Assembly: GCA_963978905.1 (NCBI GenBank)
Contig: OZ022259.1
Coordinates: 25,580,068-25,644,067, forward strand
Length of the DNA: 64,000 nt
Reading direction: 5' to 3'
Source: Trichostrongylus colubriformis
Lineage: Eukaryota; Nematoda; Chromadorea; Rhabditida; Trichostrongylidae
A program made the translations under genes and the position numbers. This document shows, in pieces, positions 36,180 through 48,900 of the stretch; positions within the stretch are counted from its first letter, which is position 1; each line of letters begins with the position of its first letter. Below the pieces are notes generated by a model. The model saw only the letters and a program-made list of their open reading frames with translations, was not told where the DNA came from and ran no database searches.

Positions 36180-36699
36180 TTGTAGGATCCGATCCCACGT
36201 TTTAAGACATAACACAATATAACATACATAATACATTTATTATCAACGTACTAACGTCATACCTGCTATCTTCCTTCCGAGTCGCCTCAGTTGGGGTAAC
36301 TCCATCAGCCGGCTATACGTAGTATACCCCCATCCGGGTGTTTCTCTTGACCATGCGGCTGACGGTGCCGAGATGGGACCTGAGCCACATGACTGCTCCC
36401 AGTCGGGGAGCAGGGGTGGACACCGGCCAACTCATGTGCTAGCGCTCCACTACCCGAGAGCCAAGGTGCACCGCACCCCAGACCTCGGGCAGCATCATGG
36501 CGTTGCCCGGTGAAAACCGACTGACAGTCGGCGACCAGCCTTTTATACCGGTCTCAGCCACAGAGGGCGGAGCCAACTGCGAGCGCGATGCGCTGCCGCG
36601 CTTGCAACCGCACGCGGATGGGCCGGGGAGCGCGATGCCCACGGCAGCCACCGCCGCGATCCGCGACACCGTCCGTCCGTCCCTTAGTCCGTCCATCTG
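36180..36699. other. GC-rich region, unidentified
   Basis: Clearly more GC-rich than the surroundings, with small inverted motifs such as CGACTGACAGTCG. A plus-strand frame at 36497-36751 has no recognisable domain. It may be part of a transposon that includes the foldback repeat to its left. Confidence 0.3.
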
Positions 36700-37195
36700 T
36701 CACGAAATTCATATCTCGCGTCGCAGTAGAGCTGGGACTCTGAATTTTTAAAGTGATATAGGGAGTGGTAAGGAGACATCAATGGTGAGGGAACGGAAGT
36801 GATAGCAACTGATAAGGGCTGATAAGCTGCTTCGAAAAGCAAATGGCGAGAAATTGATATCTCGCGTCGCCGCAAAGCTAGGACCTTGAATTTTTAAGAT
36901 GATATAAGGAGTGGTAAGAGGACATTAATGGTGAGGAATCGGGAGTGATAGCAACTGATAAGAGCCGATAAGGAGCTTCGGAAGGTGAATGATGGAAAAT
37001 TCATATCTTGCGTCGCCGCAAAGCTGGGACCCTGAATTTTTAAGGTGATGTAAGGAGTGGTAAGGGGACATCAGTAGTGAGGGAACGGAAGTGATAAGGG
37101 CTGATAAGCAGCTTCGAAAGGCAAATGGCGAGAAATTGATATCTCGCGGCGCAGCAAAGGGACTCTCAATTCCTAAAGTGGTATAAGGACGAGAT
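36700..37195. repeat. Tandem repeat, about 135-146 bp period
   Basis: Four units start near 36707, 36853, 36998 and 37133 with (A/G)AAATT(C/G)ATATCTCGCG, followed by CGCAAAGCTGGGAC, GGTAAGG(G)GACAT and GGCTGATAAGG/AGC. The same units are embedded in the 631-bp repeat at 54591-56205 and more diverged at 27690-28245. Confidence 0.85.
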
Positions 37196-37540
37196 TGACG
37201 GAAGGAATTTTGTTCCCCTTCTTCGTTTTTGCGTATTCCTCGTTTCTGAAACCGTTCGAGTGATGATACTGATCGATCGATATCGATCAAGCCCAATTAG
37301 CATGCTTCTATGTGTGACGCGCGCATTTGTGTGCGCCAGTCCAACTGGTATAGTATAAAAGGGACACGCATTTCTACACCCTTATATCAGTAGCTCGCAA
37401 TGTGGCGCAAATGGCAAGTAATCATTCATGATGGATAAGCACCATTCCGGTTAGGTTCATTCACTATCAACTATATGTATAAGGACAGCATGGCATCTCT
37501 CATTCAGCGAGAATAACTTTTACGAAGTGGCGGCTTTCTG

Positions 37541-37870
37541 CTATCGCGGTAGTGTACTGGGTGAATTGTATTCTTTCGTACGGGGTTTCTTTGGCGGTTT
37601 CTCTGATGTTCCGTCAGGTTCTATCCAATAAGCTCGTTGGCGTGACAGAGAAAATTGTAAATAACTCAAAACTTCGATGAGGTGCGGCTCAGGCCTTTTC
37701 TTATAGATACGCCAAACGACATAGCACGGAGGGTTGAGATCGGGCGAGGAGCTTCTACTTGGTTGAGACCCTCTTCGTGTGCTCGTTGGTTCATGTCCTG
37801 TCATGGACTCCTCTACCCCAAGCGTCGTCTGCGGAATTGTGGAGGTAGAATCGTAAAGTGACGATAACAT
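37541..37870 (-). pseudogene. Tc1/IS630-type transposase C-terminal fragment
   Basis: A 109-codon minus-strand frame contains SSPDLNPPCYVVWRIYKKRP, matching the second catalytic Asp motif of Tc1/mariner-superfamily transposases (SPDLNP..y..W). Residues before it do not match the domain, and the rest of the protein is missing. The frame may be partly fortuitous, but the motif with correct spacing to Trp is distinctive. Confidence 0.55.
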
Positions 37871-38429
37871 ACATATTGTTCAAAATCGTTACAGATGTTT
37901 ATCATCCGGTCTTCGTTTCTTTTGTTGCACTTTTGCCAGAGACATCCAGTTTTTATACCGCTTAACAATGATTATTGCGCATCCTGTACACGCTTTTATC
38001 TACATATACGCACCATCACGGTGGCAATGCCGATATTTGAAGAGCATCGGTAAATGGCAACGAGTACAAACAGCTCAGTTTCAAGGACAAACGTGCAGCG
38101 ATTGCTTTCGAAAATAAACAATTCGGTTGGAACACATTTTTTAGTGAAAAAAATCTCCAGATAGTACAAAAAATGACCGTTTCCGATTAATCTTGCGTGA
38201 GAATAACAGTATAACAGTAGAATAGTAGTTTAGTGTAATACTATAATAATATTAGGAACATCCAAACAGGAACTATGTTCACAGGAGTACGGTATTGTTC
38301 AATTCCGCGAAGTATTCCTACTCAAAGAATAATAATCACATCATCAGAACGACGTTAGGAAGTGAGGAAGTGTGGCCGGGATGGATCCGGACTTCCAGGC
38401 AGGGCATTCCCAGGCATTGAGAAAAAAGG

Positions 38430-38895
38430 GTCGCTTCAGTACAACCCTCAAAAGCCCACTCCTCTACGGGCACTAAATACGACCCCCCCCCCTTTTTTTT
38501 TTTACCCCTACAATACCAATAATTGTTGCCTGATCGTATAGTTGCAACGTGTTTTATTGCTAGGTATTCTTACTTGAAGCAAAAGGTTGGCAAAGTGTTA
38601 TCGATACAGAAGGTGATTACTTTGCGATTTGAAATGACGTCGAAATAAAGTTTTGAAAAATTGAAAAAAAAGTTCTCAGTGTCCCAGGACTTTCTCACCA
38701 ACCTAATATTTCACATTCATTCATGCGAGTTCGCTGCGGAATACTCTTCGCTTCTCATTTGCTTATTGAAAGTTAAGATTCTAGCCTTTATCGCAGAACT
38801 CTGCAGTCAAACAAAACCTGCCCCCTGTCCCGGTTAAATGCGACCCCCCCCCCTGTCGAGGAATTTCAAGCTCTCGGTGTACCTTGCTTCCAGGT
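38430..38895. repeat. Poly-C-containing dispersed repeat, family K, copy 2
   Basis: Contains CTCTACGGGCACTAAATACG, a C run (about 38483-38492), GTTGCCTGATCGTATAGTTG and TTTTATTGCTAGGTATTCTT in the same order as at 26995-27350. A second C run lies at about 38844-38853. Confidence 0.7.
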
Positions 38896-39150
38896 CATAC
38901 ATATAAGGGCAATGTAACCCCTTCATCCACAAGATCACACCGACGCATATAGGGAGGCCATAATTTTTTACGATACAAGGGCTGATGGAGCGATTCAATG
39001 GAAGTGTGCATTATTGGGACAGGATTTCGCAACACGGCGTGCTGCGCGCGACTCATTGCAGATGACCTAGCGGTGCCGTTTGTATGTTTGTGGGCCCCAA
39101 GCGATGGAAGCGATGCCATGTCTAACCCCTTATTTTATGCCCTACTATTA

Positions 39151-40042
39151 GGTTGTAAGGAAAGTTTTGGCCGGTTTTTGAAATTTCAACTTCGAGAGAT
39201 CATAACTCGGCTCAGATTGCATCTTTTCTCTCAGAATGAGCACCATTAGATTCGCTACACTCTTGGCAACACTATGCATACCTACATATCTTAATTTGAT
39301 GAAGGGCTGATGATTTATATTGCGCGAAATGAAAAAAAGTCGACTCCAAATCGCCACTCTTTCTAAACACACTGCTACTGAAAGAGCTGGCCAGATGTTT
39401 TGGAAAGTGGGGCGTAGTTAGCGCTAGATCTGATGAACATGATAGACGAGTAAGGGCCTTACCCCGCAACTGCTTCATTTAGTGGAATAGGATTTGTGAA
39501 AAATGGGCTTGCGCATGACTGCCGTGAGAGGTCCCGCGGCACCTATTTTTTTGGATTTTTCCAAATCAAGGCCACTTGAGGTGGTCAACTAAGGTTGCTT
39601 GTTGAAGGCCAATACTTGTGGATATCCCCTGCAAATATGAACGCTCATCGCCTTCTGCCGTTCAAGTTAAAGCGATTTGATCAACTGAAAATCCAAGCAG
39701 CTCGTTCTCATTTGTGCACTTCTGAAACCAGAGACAAAGTGTTCCATACAATGCTTCACCCCCTCCTCTTGCAGTATTCACATTTGTGGTCCTCTTCGCT
39801 GGGACTCGGCTAAGCAAGAACCCTGAGGTGAAGTCATCTTAAAAGTGCCATTTTCGCAGCACTTTTAAATTTCCCTAATAATTCGAAAACCTTGTGGCAT
39901 TCCAAATAAAACATATATTCTGAAAGAGCAACTTTTTGTCTATTTAACGAGCACAATATGTCAGCTGATTCACGTTGACGCGCTCTGATATTAAAATTTA
40001 TCCTGAGAACGCGAAAAAGCGGCCAGAACTTTCCTTACAACC
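39151..40042 (+). mobile_element. Mariner-end MITE, family H, full-length copy
   Basis: The ends GGTTGTAAGGAAAGTTTTGG and (inverted) CCAGAACTTTCCTTACAACC are flanked by TA (39149-39150 and 40043-40044), as for Tc1/mariner insertions. The 892-bp body has no catalytic motifs, but its length and end structure suggest a decayed mariner. Related copies are at 13466-14201 (inverted, nested), 22525-23385 and about 63065-63865. Confidence 0.85.
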
Positions 40043-40049
40043 TAATATT

Positions 40050-41075
40050 TTAGGCATACACACGAAATTCTCTCAGGGCCACACCACTCTCCGGTGTCGA
40101 GGGAAACAGCCGCATCCTTTCCTTTTTACTAGCTTATTGAACGTTTGGGTTATAATACTGATCGTTGACCTCTGCAGGGACGACCCTCTAACTTCCGTCC
40201 GGTCAATCAGACCCCCCCCCCGGGTCGGAGAATCCTCCATTCCCAGCGTACCCTGCTCAGGACCCACCTTCAAATGGAGCCGTTAGCCCGCACATATCGC
40301 TTCGTACACCAACGCGCGTCGCGAAATCTTTTCTAAACGATACACGCCCATCACTACTACATATAACCGGCTGAGTCTGTCTCTTTGTCACAAAAATCAC
40401 ATCTACCTGCAGGATAATCTCTAAAGGTCCGATCAGTGTAGGATAGTGCATGGGTAAATAAATAAGGAGCGCACAAAGTTTGCTAGTGTCTTTCGAGTCT
40501 TTCACTTGAGCATAGAACTCTACATAGATGACTCCTAGTGTCTTTTGAGTACGTCCCACGCACCTCGATCTTTTCATATTCTGCCCCAACAATTTCTACA
40601 AATGCCCGGGGAGGGGACCCGTTTCAGTGGGCGATGGTGACAAGGAGATTTGATATCTTTTAGTGCCAGCGAAAGCCGATGATGCGCGGAAGTTTAATTA
40701 CAATCATCCAAAACCCACACAGAGATTCCTCCTACTCCACCCCCCCCACGCAGCTTCAGTATGACCCCCACCATATTTGACTTGCACAATATCAGGAACT
40801 GTTGCCGGACTAAATAATTGTAATGTGTTTTATTGCTATGCATTCTACCTTGAGGCAAAGAGATATTTATTTAGCATTTCTTCATTTGAGTTCACTGCGA
40901 AATATCCTTCGCCTCTCATTTGCTTATGAGGTTTAGATTCTGGTGCTTACGCAGATCTGATTTCCCCCTCCCCCCCCCCTCCCCCTCCGTCCGATCAAAT
41001 ACGACCTCCCTGTCAAGGATTCCTCGACTACCGCTGTACTCTGGCCGAGAGTCGTTCCTCTTGGAGACTGGCGAA
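40050..41075. repeat. Two family K repeat copies
   Basis: About 40070-40275 has AGGGACGACCCTCTAACTTC and a C run, and 40735-41070 has the more complete order (C run, GAACTGTTGCCGGACTAAAT, TTTTATTGCTATGCATTCT, AAATATCCTTCGCCTCTCAT). The second copy ends with GGCGAAGCCGCCCC, a hairpin half also found in the hairpin cluster at 58908-59096. Confidence 0.6.
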
Positions 41076-41334
41076 GCCGCCCCTCCGTGCCGTCGCAAGC
41101 GGCCAATCCGATTGGTCCAGTAATACTACAAATGTCGGGTTTTCTGCCATTATTTTCTACCCAGATGAAATTTTTTTTCATGAGTGTCAAAAGTGCAAAT
41201 TTTTTCACGCTGATGTAACGCTATTTAATTTGACTTCGTTATCATCCAGCTTTCAGGCACCGACGTCTCGACGATAAAGAGGCCTATGTGCTAGCGTTAC
41301 GGGCAATATCACGGCAGGAACCTTCGCGTCTAAC

Positions 41335-41770
41335 GCGACGGATTCTCAGCAACGACGAGCATCTCATATTTGTTGGTGAGCCAAGGGCACTGGGAGGGCT
41401 GAGGGAAAACTGAGAACTGTAAATGCGTGTTTTCTGAGAACAAACCTTCTATTTCGGATGGGGTTATTTGTGGCGAAACTCGCATTGAGGAAGCGCGGCC
41501 CGGGGTTTTATCACGATCCCGCGACACAGCGCATTGTTCTGCCGTTCATGGGCCGGGGAAGTTGTCGGCGAGGGCGGGGCAAAGTCTGAGTCTAGCTTAT
41601 CTGGTCCCTCGACCGTGTGCAATCTAGTGACGGTCCGTGACGCAGAGAGGAGCGCAAGAGAGATTAGGTTTTTCGCCGTTTTGTCTCGTTCTTTCTCTAC
41701 TATAATACTGCTGAGCACCCCTACATTCATATTCCACGGTCTGTCAAATTTATCCTCCTCGGTGTATTCA
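41335..41770 (+). repeat. Dispersed repeat, family E, copy 1
   Basis: Shares GGGGTTTTATCACGATCCCG, GGCGAGGGCGG and ACTGCTGAGCACCCC with the segment 48740-49165 in the same order. The right part also resembles the right half of family A (GTTCTTTCTCT, CATATTCCAC). No coding content. Confidence 0.65.
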
Positions 41771-42164
41771 AGTACGAACCAGTGGATTGAACATGATTTC
41801 ACTCTCAAACTGAACAGATAAGAACTTTGGCGCGATAGGTGACAATGAAAAGATGTGTCCCACAAAAGCGAGGCTGATTGCCGCACTTTGTTGAAAAATA
41901 AACAAATAAACAAGAACATGGAATTCAAAACGGGAAGTTTTCACGGTAAAGTACCTGACTTCCTCACTTCGATTAGTTTTTTGAGATTTGAATGGCTATC
42001 ATAGAACTTGACCAGCACCAAACTTGTCAATCTCCAGCGGTTACTCATGATTCTGTGGAAATCTGAAAAGAAATTCTCAAATTCAAAGCTCACACAAATT
42101 CGTAGGGAGAAAATATAACCATTATGAGTGCGATTCATTAGGATTTAACTACAAATATCATTGA

Positions 42165-42330
42165 AGCCACGCTCATACTCTGTGCCGGGAAGGCGTGGCT
42201 GTGTTCACAGGCAGCGAGTCAGAGTGACATGGGGAGATGCAGACACGACCTGGGAAACGAGACAGGGTGGCACAGGGGAAGACGCGGAGATAAGCAGCCA
42301 CTTTCACCGCTGGCACCGCAAAGTATGACC
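42165..42330. mobile_element. Short palindromic MITE, family M, copy 1
   Basis: The left part (CTCATACTCTGTGCCGGGAA, GGCGTGGCTG) and right part (GCAAAGTATGACCGCGGCC) are inverted relatives. Copies at about 50245-50400, 51000-51180 and 60280-60455 share the (C/T)ATACT.TGCG..GGC end and CGTGGCTGCGT motif. All four lie within or just outside the sulfotransferase gene. Confidence 0.65.
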
Positions 42331-42390
42331 GCGGCCTGATGTCATACACTTGAGTAATTCAATTCATATAGATTAAAATAATCCTGGTAC

Positions 42391-42846
42391 TTAAAGGCAC
42401 ATCACGCGATAATCAGATTAGTGGTTCACTTTCTTGAGGAAAGTAGGTCCTTGGATAACTGCTCAGACTGCTCCTTTGTTGCGGTTGCACGGTGCACCTC
42501 CACAGTGTTGTGCCTGCTTGAACACAACCAAGCCACGCCCATCCAACCAAATCACACCGGGCCTCAGACGAACGCATTTCCAACGTGAAAAGTGGCTTCA
42601 TCATCAAAATGGCTGTTTCACTGAAATACCTTCTTCTATTTCAAGTTTCCATCTTCACGTAAGCGCCATGTTGGAAATCAGTTCGTCCAAGAATGTGGTT
42701 TGGTGGGTGGGCGTGGCCCGGTTGTGTTTAAGCACACACAACACCGTGAGGGTGCACCGCGCAGCCGCAACAAAGGTGCAGTGTGAGCAGTTATCTGAGA
42801 ACCTACTCACTAAGAAAGTAATCTGATTATTGCGTTGTGTGCCTTC
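42391..42846. mobile_element. Palindromic element, family G, copy 1
   Basis: Ends TTAAAGGCACATCACGCGAT and ATTGCGTTGTGTGCCTT are inverted. Longer arm matches include GATAATCAGATTA facing TAATCTGATTA, GGTGTTGTGTG-type centres and CGCAACAAAGG. It ends 67 nt before the first visible sulfotransferase exon. Confidence 0.8.
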
Positions 42847-42912
42847 GCAGGCAAGAAATGATTCTTAGATTAGACCAGAAAATTCAGTAGAGTACACAAA
42901 ACAATGATTTAG

Positions 42913-45900
42913 GTGGAGTCCCACGATCAGGTACGACACTTATGCGAGTAATGTTGGACGCGCATCCGGATATCCGTTGGTATGTTTGTCATTTGACTAA
43001 CCTCCTTAGACAATTTTACTGACTAATTTGATACTCAGAAATAGAAGTTAGAAATTGAAAACAACTGCTTACTATCTAAGAAAAAAATGAACGGAAAATT
43101 ATGGTCGGATAAAGACTTTTTGAGTGTAATTCATAGATACCGGGAGGGTTCGGGAGGAAGAGGAAGATGGGAACTCACACTCGACGTCTCAGCAAGATGT
43201 CATGTATGCAATGTCTGCAACCCGACGCACTGCAAGCGTTACGGTTGAACTTACCGTGGGCCAAAGTTGGCATCTCGAAGTGTGTTTAAAGACATTTCTC
43301 ACTGCTCAAATGCAAGTTCCAGAGAGCGCTATGTATAAACCGCAGCTAAATTGTGTTCCATACAGGGGGTGCCGAAAGTAAAAATGAGTAACTTTTTTCT
43401 CCTCCACTTCCGACCATACTCTAGTCGAACTTTAGCAGATTCTGATGGAGTATTTCCATACCTAAACTTGAGAACAGTCCTCACTCCATAACTAAACTCC
43501 GTAACAGCTTTCTGCACGAACTGGATCGGGAGCTTATTCCAGTGAACATGATGTGTCACCTCTACTCGGCAAAATCCGAGACTTCGTCACCATCGTTCAC
43601 AACCTTGCTAAGGTCCGTTAACTCTGGGTACCTGAGGGGATTCACAGTGGGTGGAAGGGTCAAGCGTCCAGTTGAGGAAAATTCAAAAAATACGACCCCC
43701 CCCCCTCCAAAAAGGGAGCCTCAATACGACTAGGTGCTTCCGACTTTAACCGGGGACGACTGAGGGCTCCATGTTATTATGACAGTGAAAGTAGTGAGTC
43801 ACAGCTTGTTCCTACTCTCAAAGGAACGTTCCAGTAATATTTTGCCCCAACACTTTTATCTCATTCGTTATTCTCTGTCTTGCACACTGCGGATGTGATG
43901 TGAACCGAAAGCAAATTACTCTTATTTGGCACCCCCTGTATCGTTTGAAAGCAAGCAGTGACAGCGGAAGTGGGAGAAGATATTGGTTAGACACTGCTGG
44001 GCTCCAAATTCACCCCCACTGTATAAAATTTTTGAGAAAATATCCAATTAAAAACCATCCTTAATCATTTCGTACATCACTTTGACATTGAGTCAATGCT
44101 TTAGTGGTGAGGAAACAGCCGTCATCCCATTTGTTCTCAGTGTAAGGCGGATTTTTGAAGGCAAGATTTGGCTCAAGTCGTTGAACAATAGCGGAGTCAC
44201 GCAAGAACTCCTGGACGATGCAACATCGGCATATTTGTTGGAGGTAAAATGAGAGCCTTTATTAAATAAAGTTGTTTCATAAATTCCCACCACTGTACAT
44301 TTAACGACAGTGATAGGGGCGATGTGGTTAATGAGAAGTACATATGTGGCAAACTTTTCGATGAAAGAGAGTTCATCTTGTTCAGCAGCTACCACTTTTT
44401 CTATTCCAGCCCGCCCCTTTTTTCTGCTCGACCCTTGTGAGAATGAACGGCGGAAAGGGGTCCTATTTCTCGGGTATTTGACCGTTTCAACCCCTTGTTC
44501 TTCACTATCGTACTATTAAGCACATTGACCTTACTTATTTGATGATCTGTCTACATACATTCGACCCGGTGTGAAGCAACCACTGCTTTCAATGCTGTAA
44601 AATTCTCTGGCGCAGGCACGAAGTTACGCTTTTCATGTGATAGGGATGACACCTATCTTTTTTACCAGTCCTATTGGTTGATCATGTCATTAGCTCGCCG
44701 TCTGTCTTGGCTACTATACCAATTTTGTGAACGCCCTTGTGCTCTAATTTTTTACCGGCCCTGCTTGCAATATCCCAAGGGCCATGTTATAGTAGGATTA
44801 GCCATGCGATGGAGAAGTGTACGTTATCGTAGCTAATGGTGCACTGTTAACACACTTGGAAGAAATCGTGCACGAGAAAAATGAGTTTCTCTGTTATCCA
44901 AATATTTATATTGCATTTGCCTGATGGGGGTCGCATGCAAAGGTTCACGCAAAAAGGGGAGAATCCGGCTAAGATGCATCTTCTCACATGGCGGCCGAGG
45001 GGGCGGGGCTTCAGAGTGATGCCCGCCACGTCGTACACAGCGGTTGGGGACAAAGACTGGAAGTGTTTAGGCAATTTCTCTGTTTTCACTATGCGTCTCC
45101 GACCGCGGCGGATAGGGCGGGCATTTACTTTTAGGCCGCGCCCTCTCGGCCACCAATTTGAGGAGCTGTCTTTTAGCCGGATTCTCACTTTTTAACGCGA
45201 AACTCTGCACGCGGCACTTGTTAGGCAAAAACAACATAAATACCTGGGTAACAGAAAAATTCTTTTTTTTCGTGCACGATTCCTTTAACCACGAATGACT
45301 AATTTCTTGTGAAGATAATGAACAGATTGGCAACCCCATATCAACCTCATGACTAACGATGCCCTCGGCCGAGCCCATGGGAAGGATGCGGAACAGTCCA
45401 GCCCTCATGTAACAAGGCATTCATACACAATGGTGCAGGCACTGAGAAATGTTCATGAGGTCGAGAAGGTCCGAAAGAGCTAATTTCCCAAAAGTTCTGA
45501 GTGCCGAACAGCTCAACCCACGACTTGGTGTCGTTTGTTCTGCTCGCCTCTTCATTGAACATTTACCAGGCTATGGTACGAATAGTCACTGGCTATGAGA
45601 AGTGGGAATGTATGCTAACTAATTCGTGGGGGCAGGGACCTGTCTGCTCACACGAGCCAGAAATTTCAGCCAGACCATTGAAAAGAGGTCCTTGGAGCTG
45701 CTGTAGTCAGAGCATGAGGAGAGCTGAGTGAAAATATTAGGCAGGCTAAAAAGTCTTTTCGTATTTTTAAATACCGCTTTTTCCCTTAAAACTGCTTTCC
45801 ACAAAATTTCTTCTGCACATATATATGTAGTACAAGTCCACACGCATCTATAGGTATTGTTGTCTTCCATCTCCCGGATAACCCTTTTCGGCAAAATAAA

Positions 45901-48900
45901 AATATCAAAAGTCACCTCATTTTCAATTTCAATTTTTCTTTTTTGAATGGCGTTAGACAGGGAAAGAAAAAGGTGATAATCCGATGGAGCAAGATCAGGG
46001 CTATAAGGCAGCAATGTTTATCCAAGCTCGAGAATTTTTTAAAAAAAGAAATTTCAAAAAATTTCTACCATTACTGAAAAGATGACTCGCCAAAAAATTC
46101 TCGAGCTTGGATAAAAATCGCTACTCCATCCACCTTAAGCCCTGATCTTGCTCCATCGGATTATCACCTTTTCCTTTCCCTGTCTAACGCCATTCAAAGA
46201 AAAAAAATTTTATAATTTTTGTATTGAAAATGAGGTTGACCGTTTATTTTGCCGAAAAGGGTTATCCGGGAGATGGAAGACAAAAATACCTATAGATGCC
46301 TGAGAACATGTACTACATATAGATGTACAGAAGAAATTTCTGGAAAGCAGTTTTGAGGGAAAAAGCGGTATTTGAAAATACGAAAAAACTTTTTAGACTA
46401 CCCAATATTTTCTGCGCTCTGATACCGCTGCCTCCAAGGAGCGCGATGCATGCGAGCTAGGAGCGCGCAATTGGTTCTAAAGCGATTGCAGTAACTCTGA
46501 ATACATACATCCATACACGAACCAAACCAAACTCCATGGAGTTCTGCAGTAAAAAACTGGGTTTGTGGAACCATTTATTTAAAAAAAAAGCTTTTCCTTT
46601 TGAAAAGAAAATTTAGGAAAGAATGAATATTTCTAGGTGAGCAATTCAGGATTGCTGTATCACCCCATAGATCAGAAGTTGCGGGCCCACTATCACTGCC
46701 ACGTGGACAATTCGAATGAACTGCTCAGTCATGGCGGATACCCCTCAGAAATTCCACTCATAGAAGCTTCAAGAAGCCTCGCAAAGGAATTGTGAAGAAG
46801 TCGCGAATATTCTCTCACACTTGGGATATATTGGGTTGGGGAATAAGTCCCCGCCGTTTTTTTTGAATTTCGTTTTTCACATTGTTTCCTTCATCCTTCG
46901 ATAAAGTTTATATAAGTTTTCAATAGAGCTTTTTTTGCTCTACAAAATGCTACTATCTGTTCTTCGATCTCTTCGAATACGAATAATATTTATGAGGTTT
47001 GGAATAAGGTAAGCTGAAGGCAAAAAGTTGGCGCTTGCGCACCTCATCTTTCTCGTCTACCATCGAGATCAAAAAGTGTATGTGTATATGTTTCCGATAG
47101 AGCTTTTCCAGCTCTACAGAATGATACTACTATTTATTCGAATCGCTTACCTTTTTGCTGTTTTTAAGGCTCAAAAATGCAATACTCGCAAAAGTGTGCA
47201 CTTTCGTTATCTCCTCTTCCTCGCCTACCATCGAGATTGGGGAGCACTTGCATATATGCATTCGATAGAGCTTTTCTTGCTCTACAAGGCGATACTACTT
47301 ATTGTCCAAACTGATCTTTGCCTTTTTAGGTCATTTAAAAGTCGACGAAATCGAGCATTTTCAACACATGGTGCCGAAAATGCTCGATTTCGTTGACTTT
47401 AAACGATCTAAAAATGGCAACAATCAAATTGAACAAAAAACGTATACAATATCTTGTAGAGCGAGAAGAGTTCTATCAAAAGATACAGAACATTCTGCCG
47501 AAAAAATTTGTTTTCATTACGTAGTTTTGAACTGAAAAACAGGTAGAAACTTATTTCTAAATGCTAAAGTATGAGAGGATGGAAAAGAATAGTGTTATTA
47601 TCTTGTAGAGCAAAAAAAACTCTATAATGCATAGATGCGCTCTCCAGTTTCGATGGTAGGCGAGGAAGAGAAGATAAGCAAAGTGCGCACTTTTGCGGGT
47701 ACTGCATTTGTGAGTCTTAAAAACAGCGAAAAGTTGAGCGATTTGAATAATAAGCAGTACCATTCTGTAGAACTGAAAAAGCTTTATCGGAAACATATAC
47801 ACAAACATTTTTTGATCTCGACGGTAGACGAGAAAGATGAGGTGCGCAAGTGTCAACTTTTTGCCTTCAGCTTACTTCATTTCCAAACCTCATAAATATT
47901 AGGTTCTCGAAGAAATCAAAAAATCGGTAGTAGTATTTTGTAGAGCAAAAAAAGCTCTATCGATAACATTTATAAGCTGTATCAAAAGATGAAGGAAACA
48001 GTGTGAAAGACGGGGTTAAAAAACGGCGGGGACTTATTCTCCAACCCAATATTATGTCTGGAAAGTTAGAGGTTTGTGGATGCATCGCTCATCAACAGGG
48101 CGGAGGTGGTGTATTGACAGGTGGCGCACACCTCACTCTCATGGTGAGGGGATCCGACTCCGCACCAACGCTTGCCCAAACCAACCAAACCTTCCATCCC
48201 TCCTGGGTTGCTGAATTAGTGCCAGATTCTTCTGGAAGGATGGAAGCATCGATACGTACATCTGCTGCCTCTCGCAGTTCATTGCATAGGCCAAATCGCA
48301 TTCAGCTGCCCGCACGATTCTGACTGGAACTAGAATGCGCGGCGCATCCCACAAAAGAAGGGGCATATAAACGCCGAAAACTTGATTCTTTACTTTTGAC
48401 TCTATTGCTCATCAACAATATCGAGTTTGGTATGCTGTGACAGATAGCAAAGATAATAGTTTTTTACAGCTGATTGGTAAACATGGTCCCATGACGAAAC
48501 GCCTCTGTAACAAGGACCCATTCACTGCAACATATGTACCGGAGTTGAATAGAATGTTTCCGAATGCCAAGTTTATTCTGATGATCCGTGACGCTCGTGC
48601 TATCATACATTCAATGATTGATCGACATGTGCCAGTGGCTGGATTCAATCATAGTGATCCTGAGGTTTGTCCTCTTATTCACGTTTTCAACGATGACCCG
48701 ACAAAAAGCTAGGAGATGCTGATTCTATTACATGTTCTTTAAGAGCATCGGGAGGGTTAAGAAGAAAGTAGGAACGGGGAATACATGTTCTCTGAAACCG
48801 CCCCCCTTCACCCCTCCACCCGCTTGAGGTGATGTGTAGCCAAACTGGTACTGGAAAAGCACGGCTAGGGGTCTTATCACGATCCCGCAGCACGGCGTGT

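Noticed and set aside
37353..37410. TATAAAAGGG followed by an ATG 45 nt later, a possible promoter.
   Set aside because: The frame after the ATG stops after about ten codons and no usable donor is present.
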